From Saccopteryx bilineata (lineage: Eukaryota; Chordata; Mammalia; Chiroptera; Emballonuridae), in NCBI RefSeq assembly GCF_036850765.1, contig NC_089490.1, positions 386,212,558 to 386,276,557 on the forward strand: a stretch of 64,000 nucleotides of DNA, read 5' to 3'. The translations under genes were made by a program, and so were the position numbers. The notes beneath the pieces were generated by a model. The model saw nothing but the letters and a program-made list of their open reading frames with translations, was not told the origin of the DNA and made no database searches. Below, piece by piece: positions 1-11,030 of the stretch; positions within the stretch are counted from its first letter, which is position 1, and each line of letters opens with the position of its first letter.

Positions 1-1143
1 TTTCCCCCCTAAGTCATTTCACGAGTAACAGAAATATTGGGTCTGCCTTTACCAGTTATCCAGCATCTCCTCCAAAATCCCTTTGCCATTCAGGAACTAA
101 GCAAGGAGGAAAAAGTAGAATACATAGAGAGACATTCTTGCCAAACAGAAAGAACTAGAAAAGCAACTTCTATTGGCCCTGTGGAATATGGGAAGACATA
201 CAGAGGAAAGTGAAGAGGTCACATGCACAGGTCTTCCTCTTCCCCTCATTAGAATGAAACCATCCCTCTCATTAGAAGGGAGAAAGAGATAGAAGTACCA
301 CAGTAGTTGTAGGAGATCCTCGGTACTGGAGGGATGATGGCAGAACTTACCAGTTCAGCTTGGAAGAGGCTGTAAATCTCTAGGAAAAGTCTTAACAATA
401 TCCAACATGCTGCAAGATAAAATTCACCAGATGTATTATGCAGAATGTATGGGTTTACAGCAACACCCTTGGAGAAATACAGCTTGTGTATAACATGTAG
501 TTGAGCCAGAAATGACCATGTGTCCCACTGAAGGAGCACAGAGGTGCTGAACAGGCAGGCAAAATACAAAAGCCTGGGGCTGGAACAAAAGTCCGCTGTG
601 AGCAGAGGCATTGTAAGTGGAGGCAAATGACCACAACCATGGACTCCATTCATATGTGCCACCATACTGTCTTAAAGGGCCAGATACTATCAGTGGAAAA
701 CCAGAACCACACCACACAGCCAAAAGCAGTAAGAATTCTTGGGATGACTAGTAGCTACCAGACCACTTTTTTCTCAAATACAACAGAGTAACATAAACCT
801 CATTTTAATTTCCAGACACGAACTTGGAGAGAAGCAGGGAAGGAGAAATCTGAAAGGGTGAATATAGCCAACATAATCAGAAATCCGAAATGGACTGGTT
901 AAACTGGAAGAGATAGAAGTTTTATTACTAACTGGTAAATTCAGGCTTTCTCCCACTGCTGCCCAGCGAGACACAAAGAGAGTTCACAAGACAAACGTGA
1001 TTCATTTTAGACAATCAAGAAAATAAAATGTTCTATTACGTCTAAGCAGTAATGTGTATAGATTCTTGACCTCAACACAAATTCATAAGCATATATTCAC
1101 AAATGTGAAGCCAAACTGTTAATAAATCATTAAAAAAAAAGGT

Positions 1144-1145
<2 letters not shown>
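1..1145. other. No gene or clear repeat recognised
   Basis: This stretch has short open frames only on overlapping frames, with no splice-site/ORF combination or protein motif that I recognise. It looks like single-copy intergenic DNA. Confidence 0.5.

Positions 1146-1178
<33 letters not shown>
1146..1178. repeat. (GA)n microsatellite
   Basis: An uninterrupted run of about 16 GA dinucleotides is directly visible. It sits about 100 bp from the tail of the L1 that begins at 1295, but there is no sign the two are related. Confidence 0.9.
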
Positions 1179-1179
<1 letters not shown>

Positions 1180-1279
1180 GGGCTTTTAGCAGGAACATTA
1201 GAGGCCCTCACCTAGGTTCACACTGTTTATTTCGGTCTTCTACAATGATTACTTTCTCAAACAGGATTATTGGCCTGTT

Positions 1280-1294
1280 TTAATGCTGTATTTT
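1280..1294. repeat. Target-site duplication, left copy (L1 1295-3711)
   Basis: The 15-mer ttaatgctgtatttt matches 3712-3726 exactly. Confidence 0.9.
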
Positions 1295-1562
1295 TTTCTT
1301 TTCCTTTTTTATTTTATTGATTTTAATTTATTATGTTTAATAGATTCTAGTGTGGCTGCAAATGCATCACCCTCCCCCATATTCCCCTCAACATCTCTCT
1401 TGCCCCCTCCCCATGGCACCCTCCCCCCTTCCCTTCAGCTTCCTCTGGTCCCTTTGATCTCTCCTCTGTCTCAATTCCATTCCTCAGTTCACACTGTTCA
1501 TTGGATTCCTCAAATGAGTGAGGTCAGATGATATTTTTCTTTTTCTGCCTGGCTTATTTCAC

Positions 1563-3330
1563 TTAACATAATAGTTTCCAGGTCCATTCATGTTGTCGCA
1601 AAAGGTAAGATTTTTTCTTTTTCGTGGCCCCATAGTATTCCATAGTATATATGTACCAAAGCTTTTTAATCCATTCGTCCTGTGACGGACACTTGGGCTG
1701 TTTCCAGATCTTCGCTATTGTGAACAATGCTGCCATAAACATGGGGGTGCATTTCTCCTTTTGAAACAGTGCTACAGTGTTCTTGGTGTATATTCCTAAA
1801 AGTGGCACAGCTGGGTTAAAAGGCAGTTCAATTTTTAATTTTTTGAGGAATTTCCATACTGTTTTCCACAGTGGCTGCACCAGTCTGCATTCCCACCAGC
1901 AGTGCAGGAAGGTTCCCTTTTCTCCACATTCTCACAAGCATTTATTCTGTGTTGTTTTGTTTTGCTGATGAGCGCCATTCTCACTGGTGTGAGGTGATAT
2001 TTAGTTGGGGTTTTAATTTGCATTTCTCTAATGATTAGTGATGGTGAGCACTTTTTCATATGCCTATTGGCCATCTGTATGTCATCTTTGGAGAAGTGTC
2101 TATTCATTTCTTTTGCCCATTTTTTGATTGGATTGTTTATCTTTCTGGTGTTGAGTTTTACAAGTTCTTTATAAATTTTGGTTATTAACCCCTTATCAGA
2201 CATATTGTCAAATATATTCTCCCATTGTGTGGTTTGTCTTTTTATTTTGTTCATATTGTCTTTAGCTGTGCAAAAGCTTTTTAGTTTGATATAGTCCCAT
2301 TTGTTTATCCTGTCCTTTATTTCCCTTGCTCATGGAGATAAATCAGCAAATATATTGCTGCGAGAGATGTCTGAGAGCTTATTGCCTATGTTTTCTTCTA
2401 AGATGCTTATGGTTTCACAGCTTACATTCAAGTCTTTTATCCATTTTGAGTTTATTTTTGTGAATGGTGTAAGTTGGTGGTCTAATGTCATTTTTTTGCA
2501 GGTAGCTGTCCAATTTTCCCAACACCATTTGTTGAAGAGGCTGTCTTTACTCCATTGTATGCTTTTACCTCCTTTGTCAAATATCAGTTGTTCAAAAAGG
2601 TATGGGTTTATTTCTGGGTTATCTGCTCTACTTAATTGATTTATATGTCTGTTCTTATGCCAGTATCAGGCTGTTTTGAGTACAATGGCCTTGTAGTATA
2701 ACTTGATACCAGGAAGTGTGATACCTCCCACTTTATTCTTCCTTTTCGAGATTGCTGAGGCTATTCGTGTTCTTTTTTGGTTCCATATAAATTTCTGGAA
2801 TATGTGTTCTATATCTTTGAAGTATGTCATTGGTATTTTAATTGGTATTGCATTGAATTTACAAATTGCTTTGGGTAATATAGACATTTTAATTATATTT
2901 ATTCTTCCTAACCATGAGCACAGTATATGCTTCCACTGGTTTGTATCTTTCTTGATTTATTTTATCAGTGTTTTATAATTTCTGAGTACAAATCTTTAAT
3001 CTCCTTGGTTAAATTTACTCCTAGGTACTTTATTTTTTTGGTTGCAATAGTGAAGGGGATTGTTTTCTTAATTTCTCTTTCTGACAGTTCATTGTTGGTG
3101 TATAAAAATGCCTCTGATTTCTAAGTATTAATTTTATATCCTGCCACCTTGCTAAATTCATTTATCAGGTCCAGTAGTTTTTTGAATGAGACTTTAGGGT
3201 TTTCTATATACAATATCAAATAATGATAGTTTTACTTCTGCAAATAATGATAGTTTTACTTCTTCTTTTCCAATTTGGATGCCTTTTATTTTTTCTTCTT
3301 GTCTTATTGCTGTGGCTAGGACTTCCATAA
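1563..3330 (-). pseudogene. L1 ORF2 remnant: end of RT domain to C-terminus
   Basis: Read on the minus strand, this is the second half of L1 ORF2p. It runs from the palm region, through the thumb (2666-2887, with residues such as [10 protein letters not shown] and [14 protein letters not shown]), to the C-terminus (1563-1880, ending near YIYTMEYYGATKKKK). The frame shifts at least twice: the last two blocks overlap at 1835-1880 in different frames. The catalytic FADD box is lost to a 24-bp tandem duplication at 3218-3263. It cannot make a working reverse transcriptase. Confidence 0.85.
3218..3263. repeat. 24-bp tandem duplication inside dead L1
   Basis: The word aaataatgatagttttact occurs at 3218 and again at 3242. 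The related L1 at 60.2 kb has it once. The extra copy replaces the bases that encode the FADD catalytic box on the minus strand. Confidence 0.8.
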
Positions 3331-3335
3331 CTATG

Positions 3336-3711
3336 CTAAAATCCTCAACAAAATATTAGCAAACCAGATCCAGCAATATATGAAAAAAATCATACACCAT
3401 GATCAAGTGGGATTTATTCTGGGGAGGCAAGGTTGGTACAATATTCACAAATCAATCAATGTGATTCATCACATAAACAAAAGGAAGGAGAAAAACCACA
3501 TGATAATTTTAATAGATGCAGAAAAAGAATTTGATAAAATCCAGCACCCATTCATGATCAAAGCAAAATGGAAATACAGGGAACATACCTCAACATGATA
3601 AAGGCCATCTATGACAGACACACAGCCAACATCATATTCAATAGACAAATATTAAAAGCAATCCCCTTAAGATCAGGAACAAGGTATTCATGCCCACTTT
3701 CACCACTCTTA
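3336..3711 (+). pseudogene. L1 ORF2 remnant: inverted RT segment
   Basis: Plus-strand translation gives the RT finger/palm region: [23 protein letters not shown], then a block equivalent to SIDAEKAFD (here LIDAEKEFD), then a degenerate SGTRxxCPLSPLL. A frameshift near 3560-3600 moves the reading from the 3380 frame to the 3568 frame. This is the inverted 5' half of the insertion, contiguous in L1 coordinates with the minus-strand half. Confidence 0.85.
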
Positions 3712-3726
3712 TTAATGCTGTATTTT
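3712..3726. repeat. Target-site duplication, right copy (L1 1295-3711)
   Basis: The 15-mer ttaatgctgtatttt matches 1280-1294 exactly. Confidence 0.9.
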
Positions 3727-5550
3727 AAGCTTCTTCATGTTCTTGAGTTTTAATAAGTTTTCTCCATATTCCACATTGTTCTCAATTTGAATTCTTGAAG
3801 AAGTCTATTACCCTTATATTGCTGTCATCATTGAACTCAAGAATCTATTTTATGTAAAATATGAATTATAGCAGCACAATCACTGAAATAAATTTGTCTC
3901 CTCCTTCTATACAGTATCTTACTCCTTGTCCTGATGGGTGGTACTTCTTTCTAAACTAATGCAGGCTTCTCTTCATTTTAAGATATACTTGTGGTTTTCT
4001 GCATAAATCAAAGACTATAGACCCCTGATCCATTTATATTAGCTTGATGGTACTCTGATAGCATATGGAATTATCGCCTACAAAGGAATGTTTTCAATAT
4101 ATATTGTAGGTCTATATAACAATAATACTCAACATATATTGTAGCTACAAAGATTTTTTCAATCAGGTACATTAGAACAAACCATCAAGTCTCAATATCT
4201 GGAATAAAAGCACATAAAAGATTATTACCAAAATCTGTCCTATGTGTCTGATGTTTCATTTCTCAAGGAAGTAAAACGATTATCTAGACTCTCTCAATTT
4301 ATCATTTGGTGTTCCAGGTGATTGAGATGAGGGAGGGGGGAAATGTCGGTAGAGCCATTAGAAAGCAAGACTATCATATTCATGAGGGCTAGAGAGATGG
4401 GCAAAGCATTAATGTAGCTAAATGAGGTCTAGGTCAAGAACCCTGGAACTCAGGGAGAGATGAAATTAAAGCATTGAGGGGGTAGCTTTATGATTTCCTG
4501 TTCCTCTGTATTCTCTCAACTTACTCCAAATATCAAAATTCAGAGAGAAATGTAATAATGGTCCCAATGGGCTATTTTTTTAAAAAAAAAGTCTTTCCCC
4601 TTTAACTTTAACAGGGTAGGAAACTGGTTATATATACCACTTGTTTTCAATAAGAGATCATGGTGTTTTTATTACAAAGGGTTAGAGTGATAAGGCAGAA
4701 GTGCCTTTCAGTCCGGTCAGTACACACACACAATCAATCCTGGACATGTTCCTTTGCTTACACTGGATATTGAAAAGCTATTAAGTCTCTGAAAAGCTAT
4801 ATCGAATACCAAACAAAACCCTGAAAGATGACAAAATTGAAAGGGAATGCTGAAAGCAGCCAGTCAATGCCTGAAGCCCATAGTCTCTGTCCGCATAGTT
4901 GCTTTTTGTCATCGTCTCTGAGATCATAAGTTCTTTACAGGCTATGAAAGGAGTAAAAAAGATAACCTACTTCAAAAGTTAGGCAAAGACTATGATATCA
5001 GATTGCTTACTCTTACCTAAAGCCCTTTAGGGGTACTAAAAAAAAAATAAACACATTTGAAGACCTAATACACAATCATTCCCAGAGATCTAAAACAATG
5101 TCTAAAAGATACCTTCTCTCTAGGTAAAAAGTAAAAATGCAATTTCAGGAAAAAAAATATCTTCTCATTTTTTTCTTCTGCCTTCTATAACCTGTCAGGG
5201 CTTTGTATTTGACTGTTGAACCTTTGCTTAAAGAAGACTTCAAAAGCACAGTACTTGCTTTTCCACTATCAGAGAAAAATAAAAGATTAGGAAAAATTTT
5301 AAGTTTCAGAAAATATCATGGTCATTATTGTTTGGTTTGGGAATGTATTATTTCATCATTAAGATTACAGCTAATCTGGACATATTTTCTGATATGGTAA
5401 CTCTTGTCCCTAGGATTCAGGAAGAAGCAAAATAAGACAAGAATCTCTTTGTCAAATATTAGAACTTCTTGATTTCCTGGCATCCTCTATGCCATGAATG
5501 TTAAGCAATATGTTGAAACAAGAGTGATTATGAAGAAAAAAATTTTTTCA
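3727..5550. other. No gene recognised
   Basis: AT-rich single-copy-looking DNA. The 65-residue frame at 5203-5400 has no recognisable motif and no supporting context. Confidence 0.45.
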
Positions 5551-5565
5551 AAAATATTTCATGAG

Positions 5566-5830
5566 ACCCTGGCTGGTTGGCTCAGTGGTAGAGCGTCGGA
5601 CTGGCGTGCAGGAGTCCCGGGTTCAATTCCCGGCCAGGGCACACAGGAGAAGCACCCATCTGCTTCTCCACCCCTCCCCCTCCCTTCCTCTCTGTCTCTC
5701 TCTTCCCCTCCCGCAGCTGAAGCTCCCTGGTGGGCATGCCGGGAGGATCCTGGTCGGGTGCATGCGGGAGTCTGTCTGACTGCCTCCCCGTTTCCAACTT
5801 CAGAAAAATACAAAAAATAAAATTAAAAAA
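5566..5830 (+). mobile_element. tRNA-derived SINE, family A, short variant
   Basis: It starts accctggctggttggctcag, with a Pol III A box (tggctcagtggtagagc) and B box (ggttcaattcc). A CT-rich middle follows, then the body end 'ccgtttccaacttcagaaaaata' and an A-rich tail. Flanks aaaatatttcatgag (5551-5565) and aaagattttatgag (5831-5844) are a slightly decayed TSD. It is about 115 bp shorter than the family A copies at 13.7, 29.9 and 47.6 kb. The block containing 'gatggctccttggcctctg' is absent, so this is an internally deleted form. Confidence 0.9.
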
Positions 5831-5844
5831 AAAGATTTTATGAG

Positions 5845-6500
5845 TAGTATGACTTCTAAAGTCTTTCATCACCAATTTCACCCTCCTCCCAGTTTAAGAG
5901 TACTGCTCTACCTACATCATTAATGGAGGAAGGGTACATTATAGACTGAAAAATATCTTGTTGAAATAGGCAGCAATTTTTACTTTTTATCTTGGAAAGT
6001 TGTTTTACGATCCTCTAATTTTTCAATGAATCATAACAAGAATCTTTAACTCCCCAAGAATTTTCAAAAATCTTTAATTTTTATACCATATTAGAGAAAG
6101 AATAAATGTTATTCAAAAGTAGTATTTTAATTCAATTAACTAATATGGAAAAAACTTGATGGCATTCAAATCAAAAGTTAAGAAAAAGATTGAGGAAAAT
6201 TTTTATTAATTCTATAAGTTTCTTATTTCTTAGGTCTTTTCATAATTAATATCTGGTTTCTGTGCATTAGACTTCAACACAAGTTTTATTATAATGAATT
6301 TTCATTTTCTAAACAAAATCTAATTGGAAAAGACTTCTGCTTCTATCTATGAAGAAAAAACAAAGAACAAATTTATCTTCCTGCCTTAAACAATTAAAAA
6401 ACGTAAAGAAAATATATGAAACAACAGTTTTCACACATTGGACAATAGGCAAGGTGGCCACTGAACCTGAAAAAAAAAAGAAAATAATGTGAGCTCAACT
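5845..6500. other. No gene recognised
   Basis: Strongly AT-rich intergenic sequence with no significant open frame. Confidence 0.45.
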
Positions 6501-6504
6501 ATAT

Positions 6505-6955
6505 TATTCAGCATAGGCTGCCATAATAACATACCAGAGACTGAGTAGCCTCAACAACAGAAATTCATTTCTGACAATTCTGGAGAATGGAAGTCTAAGA
6601 TCAGCTTGCTATCTCAGTCAAGTTCTGGTTAGAACCCTCTTCCTGGCTTTCAGACAGCCACCTCTTTCTTCATACTCACATAGTAGGAGAATAAGGAGAA
6701 AGGAGAAAGAGAATAAGGAATGGGAGGGAGAGGGAGAGAGAGAGGGAGAGAAATAGAGCATGCAAGCAAGCTCTGGTTTCTTTCTTTGCTTAGAAAGAAC
6801 TAATTTCATCATGAAAGCCCCACCTTCATGACCTTACCTAAACCTAATTACCACCAAAACCTCATCTCCAAACACTGTCAATTTAGAAATTAAAACTTCA
6901 ACATATAAACTTTGGGAGACATAAACATTAATTCTATAGTACCAACAATTGCCTC
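6505..6955 (+). mobile_element. Old LTR-type or mid-repetitive relic ('gctgccataa ... cagaaattcatttct')
   Basis: The phrases ggctgccataataacatacc, aacaacagaaattcatttct, ttctggagaatggaagtc, gccccaccttcatgacctta and acttcaacatataaactttggg occur in order. They match a common mammalian interspersed repeat that I remember as LTR-like, but I am not certain of its name. An internal GA-rich run (6718-6752) is a later expansion. Confidence 0.55.
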
Positions 6956-7249
6956 AATTTACTAAATGTCATTAATAAAGTCTGGCAATATTCTTTAGTT
7001 GAGGAGACAGAGTTGATAATTCAAGGGGTATACAGCACCTAAGATTGCTAGGACAAACTATCAGAAAAAAAGAGAGCATCTACATAAAGCAAAATCCAGA
7101 CATCTACAAAGGATACCAAATGAGTCTCATCTGAGTAACAATTACCAACTACATGTGTGGGAACTACAAAAGGCATGGGGAAGAATAATCAGAAAGATCA
7201 AATTACATCATTTTTGGAGATTGCACAAGATCAAGAATAGATGGTAATG

Positions 7250-7700
7250 CCCACTTCTTAATATGAAATTTCAAGTGGAGTACTCAGAAGAGTTTTACCT
7301 CAAGAAGGGACCAAATTATGCATGGAGAAACTGCCTAACAACTTAAAAGCAAGTCTCAAATGATCAAATTGTTTCTAAGTGACTTAGCAGCTACATTCCA
7401 TAACAAAGCTCCCAAAATACTAAAGAAAATATAAAAACTCCATCACCCTAAAAAGTAAAATTCGCAATGCCTAACATCCCATCAAAAATTAACAAGCATG
7501 TAACAAAGTAGGAAAATATAAATCATAATGAGGAGAAAAATTAATCAATACAAATAGACACAGAAATGGCATAGAAAATAGAATTAGTAGACAATGACAA
7601 TAAAGCAGTCATTATAAATGTATCTCATATGTTCAAGAAGGTTGATCAAAGTGAGAATGAGAAGGAGAGACAAAACATGTATAAAACATTTAACTTTTAG
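7250..7700 (+). mobile_element. Old LINE-1 5'UTR fragment
   Basis: The phrases cataatgaggagaaaaatta, atcaatacaaatagacacag, agacaatgacaataaagcag and catatgttcaagaaggttga are in the order seen in old mammalian L1 5'UTRs. The left boundary is vague. The SINE at 7701 appears to have inserted into it. No ORF1 follows. Confidence 0.6.
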
Positions 7701-8030
7701 CCTGATCAGGTGGTGGTGCAGTGGATAGAGCATCAGACTGGTATGCAGAGGACCCAGGTTCGAAACTCCAAGGTGGCCAGCTTGAGTGCAGGCTCATCTG
7801 GTTTGAGCAAGGCTCACCAGCTTGGACCCAAGGTCGCTGGCTTGAGTAAGGTATTACTTGGTCTGCTCAAGGCCCATGGTCAAGGCATATATGAGAAGGC
7901 AGTCAATGAACAACTAAGGTGTCGCAATGAAAAACTGATAATTGATGCTTCTCTCTCCATTCCTGTCTGTCTGTTCCTATCTCTGAGTTTCTCTCTGTCT
8001 CTGTAAAAAAATGAAAATTAAAAAAAATTA
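7701..8030 (+). mobile_element. tRNA-derived SINE, family B
   Basis: It starts cctgatcaggtggtggtgca and has a B box (ggttcgaaac). The family B body follows: cagcttgagtgcaggctcat, ggtctgctcaaggcc, gaacaactaaggtgtcgcaa and a T/C-rich 3' part. An A-rich tail ends it. No clean TSD is visible, because both flanks are A-rich. Confidence 0.88.
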
Positions 8031-8257
8031 AAAAGAAATGCAACAAAACAAATCAGGATGGTAGGGAGGTAGTGATCAAAAAGGAAGGCAGAGGCAGGAA
8101 AAGACATGTACGACATCATAATCAATAACTTGGTAATGAAGCCAAAATGTCCTCTGGACAAAATGTTTATGTATTCTTCCTGGGGTCAGCAACTTAAAAC
8201 CAACAAATAAAATTACTAAGTGAATATACCAATGAGAAGTCCAGATTGACATCTTTT

Positions 8258-8670
8258 TTTTTAATAAATAAATTTTTATTAATTTTAATGGGGTGACATC
8301 AATAAATCAGGGTACATATATCAAAGAAAACATGTCCAGGTTATCTTTTCATTCAATTATGTTGCATACCCATCACCCAAAGTCAGATTGTCCTCCATCA
8401 CCTTCTATCTAGTTTTCTTTGTGCCCCTCCACCTTCCCCTCCCCCTCTCCCTTCTTCCCTCCCCCTGCCCCCTGTAACCACCACACTCTTGTCCATGTCT
8501 CTTAGTTTCGTTTTTATGTCCCACCAATGTGTGGAGTCCTGCAGTTCTTGTTTTTTTCTGATTTACTTATTTCACTCCATATAACGTTATCAAGATCCCA
8601 CCATTTTGTTGTAAGTGATCCGATGTCATCATTTCTTATGGCTGAATAGTATACCATGGTGTATACTATT
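8258..8670 (-). mobile_element. LINE-1 3' end, 5'-truncated
   Basis: A T-rich start is followed by tttttattaattttaatggg and the 3'UTR and ORF2 end of the same subfamily as the L1s at 33-46 kb. The similarity stops near 8665. Short flanks catctttt (8250-8257 and 8671-8678) look like an 8-base TSD. Only the last ~400 bp of the L1 is present. Confidence 0.88.
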
Positions 8671-8864
8671 CATCTTTTAGATGAATCATACCATTTAAGG
8701 AATAATCAATTTTATACTAATCTATGATCCCCAGAAACAGGCCACCAGTTTTCAGAAGAGACGAATATACAATGATAAGAAAAGGAGAAAAAGGCCTCCA
8801 CTATATACTTGGAATATCATGTTATGTTTCCACAAGGTAGTAAAAGTTCTATTTACATCACACT

Positions 8865-11030
8865 GTCATCTATTAAGTGTGCAACAGCCTTATTTCTAAA
8901 AATGTACATATCTTAATTTTAAAATACTTTATTGCTAAAAAACTATTCATCATAATCTGAGCCTTCGGTAAGTCATCACTTTTTTGTTAGGGAAGGGCCT
9001 CAATGTTGATGGCTGCTGACTCATCAAGGAGGTGGTTACTGAAGGTAACAATGAAGATTGCTGCATCCAACGATTCTTCCTTTCACCATTTCTCTGTAGC
9101 GTGTGATGCTGTTTGATAACACTTAACTCACTTTCAAAATTAGAGTCAATCTTATCAAACCCTTGTCACTACTTTATCAACAAAGTTTATGTAAAATTCT
9201 AAACCCTTCATTGTCATTTCAATAATCTTCACAGCATCTTCAGTGGGAGTAGATTTCATATGAAGACACCACTTTCTCTGCTCACCTGTAAGCGGAAACT
9301 CCTCACCTGTTCAAGTTCTATCATGAGACTGCAGCCATTCAGTCCCACCTTCAGGCTCCATTTCTAGTTCTAGTTCTCCTGCTGCTCCCACCACACCTGC
9401 AATTACTTCCTCCACTAAAGTCTTGAACCCCTCAAAGTCACACATGAGAGTAAAATCAACCTCTTCCAAGCCTGCTAGTGTTGACAGCATGACCTTTTCC
9501 TATGAGTCACAAATGTTCTTAATGGCATCTAGAATGGTGAATCCTTTCCAGAAAATTCTCAATTTACTTTGCCCAGCCAAATCCATTCGCAGAATCACTA
9601 TCTATAGCAGCTAGAGAGCCTTACAAACTGTATTTTAAATAATACATCTCAAAAGTCAAAATTACTCCTTGACCCATGGGCTGCAGAATGGATGTAATGT
9701 TAACAGGCATGAAAACAACATTAATCTTGTACATTTCCATCAGAACTTTTAAGTGACCAGGTGCACTGTCAATGAGCAGTACTGTTTTGAAAAGAATATC
9801 TTTTCTAAGTGTTAGGTCTCAATGGTGGGCTTAAAATATTCAGTAAACCATGTTGCAAACAGATGTGCTGTTGTCCAGGCTATGCTGTTCCATTTATAGA
9901 GCACAGACAGAGCAGATTTAGCATAATTCTTAAGGGTCCTATGATTTTTGGAATAGTAAACGAGCACTGGCTTCAACTTAAAGTCACCAGCTGCATTAAT
10001 CCCTAAGAAAAGAGTCTGTTGAAGCTTTGAAATCAGGTATTGCCTTTTCTCTCCAGCTCTGAAGGTCCTAGATAACATTTTCTTTCAGTATAATGCTGTT
10101 TCACCTATACAGTGAAAATCTGTTGTTTTCATTAATTATCTCAGGATGATTGCCTTTGGCTAACTTGCTGCAGCTGCCTTGCTACTTCACCTTGCACTTT
10201 GATGTTACAGAGGCAGCTTCTCTCCTTAAAAATTATGAACCAACCTCTGCTAGCTTCAGATTCTTTTCCTGCAGCCTCCACACCTCTCACAGGCTTCATA
10301 GAATTGAAGAGTTAGGACTTTGCTCTAAGTCTTTGGTTTAAGGAAATAGTGTTGGTTTGATCTTCTATTCAGGTCACTGAAACTTTCTGCACATCAGCAA
10401 TAAGGCTGTTTGCTTTCTTATCATTCATGTGTTCTCTGGAGTAGCACCTTTAATTTCCTTCAAGTACTTTTCCCTTGCATTCAGAACTTGATTAACTATT
10501 TGACACAAGAGTCTTAGCTTTGAGCCTATCTTGCATTCCAATATGTCTTCCTTACTAAGCTTACTGTAATTATTACTAATTTTTATTTCAAAGGAGAGAT
10601 GTGTGACTCTTCAAACACTTAGAGGCCACTGTAGAGTTATTAGACAGCCTAATTATAATATCGCTGTGTCTCATGGAATAGGGAAGTCCCAGGAGAGGGA
10701 AAGAAACAAGGGAGTTGCTGGTCAGTGGAGCACTCAGAACATACACAACCTTTATCAATTAAATTATCTGTCTTATACAAGCAATTGCAATTATGACAGT
10801 AACATCAAAGATCACTGATTGCAGGCCACCATAACAAATAATCGTGAAAAGTTCAAAATATTGTGAGAAATACTAAAATGTGACACAGAGAAACAATGTG
10901 AGCAAATGCTGTTGGAAAAATGATGCTGATAGACTTGCTCAATGTAGGGTTGCCACAAATCTCCAATTTGTAAAAAACATATTATCTGTGAAGTGTAATA
11001 AAGTGAATCACAATAAAATAGGGCATGCGT
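8865..11030 (-). mobile_element. Tigger1-like (pogo/Tc1-mariner) DNA transposon, decayed
   Basis: The stretch follows, in order, the Tigger1 pattern I know from mammals. It includes the low-complexity right end (aataaagtgaatcacaataa, 10998-11017) and the transposase gene on the minus strand. The left terminal inverted repeat is missing or unrecognisable, so the element begins about 8865 rather than at a clean end. It is an ancient eutherian element whose coding capacity is lost. No TA duplication can be assigned confidently. Confidence 0.85.
9000..10629 (-). pseudogene. Tigger transposase remnant (CENP-B/jerky-like, DDE)
   Basis: Minus-strand frames spell fragments of a pogo/Tigger transposase. 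The clearest is 9812-10078 (88 aa), which has INAAGDFKLKPVLVYYSKN, LSVLYKWNSIAWTTAHLF and WFTEYFKPT, the start of the DDE catalytic domain. The expected initiator near 10627-10629 reads GTG instead of ATG. Several frameshifts and stops separate the other blocks (for example around 9423-9614 and 10150-10341, which are seen only in translation of the wrong strand). It is dead in this genome. Confidence 0.8.

Larger units (their letters stand above)
1295..3711 (-). mobile_element. LINE-1, 5'-truncated and 5'-inverted (twin-primed) insertion
   Basis: The 3' part of an L1 lies on the minus strand (1295 to about 3330), and an upstream piece of the same ORF2 follows on the plus strand (about 3336-3711). 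The 15-base word ttaatgctgtatttt occurs at 1280-1294 and again at 3712-3726, so both pieces belong to one insertion. In L1 coordinates the plus piece ends in the codons for 'SPLL' and the minus piece resumes just after them. That is the signature of twin priming, a known L1 integration variant. The 3'UTR (about 1330-1560) has the G-rich/C-rich tract seen in the L1 at 60.8-61.0 kb, so the two belong to related subfamilies. It is defective. Confidence 0.93.

Noticed and set aside
5566..5640. A tRNA gene in the first 75 bp of the SINE
   Set aside because: A and B boxes are present but the cloverleaf does not hold and the SINE body follows directly with a TSD around the whole.
5494..5881. Several frames with Pro/Ser-rich or Arg/Gly-rich products
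   Set aside because: They are all translations of a family A SINE on both strands.
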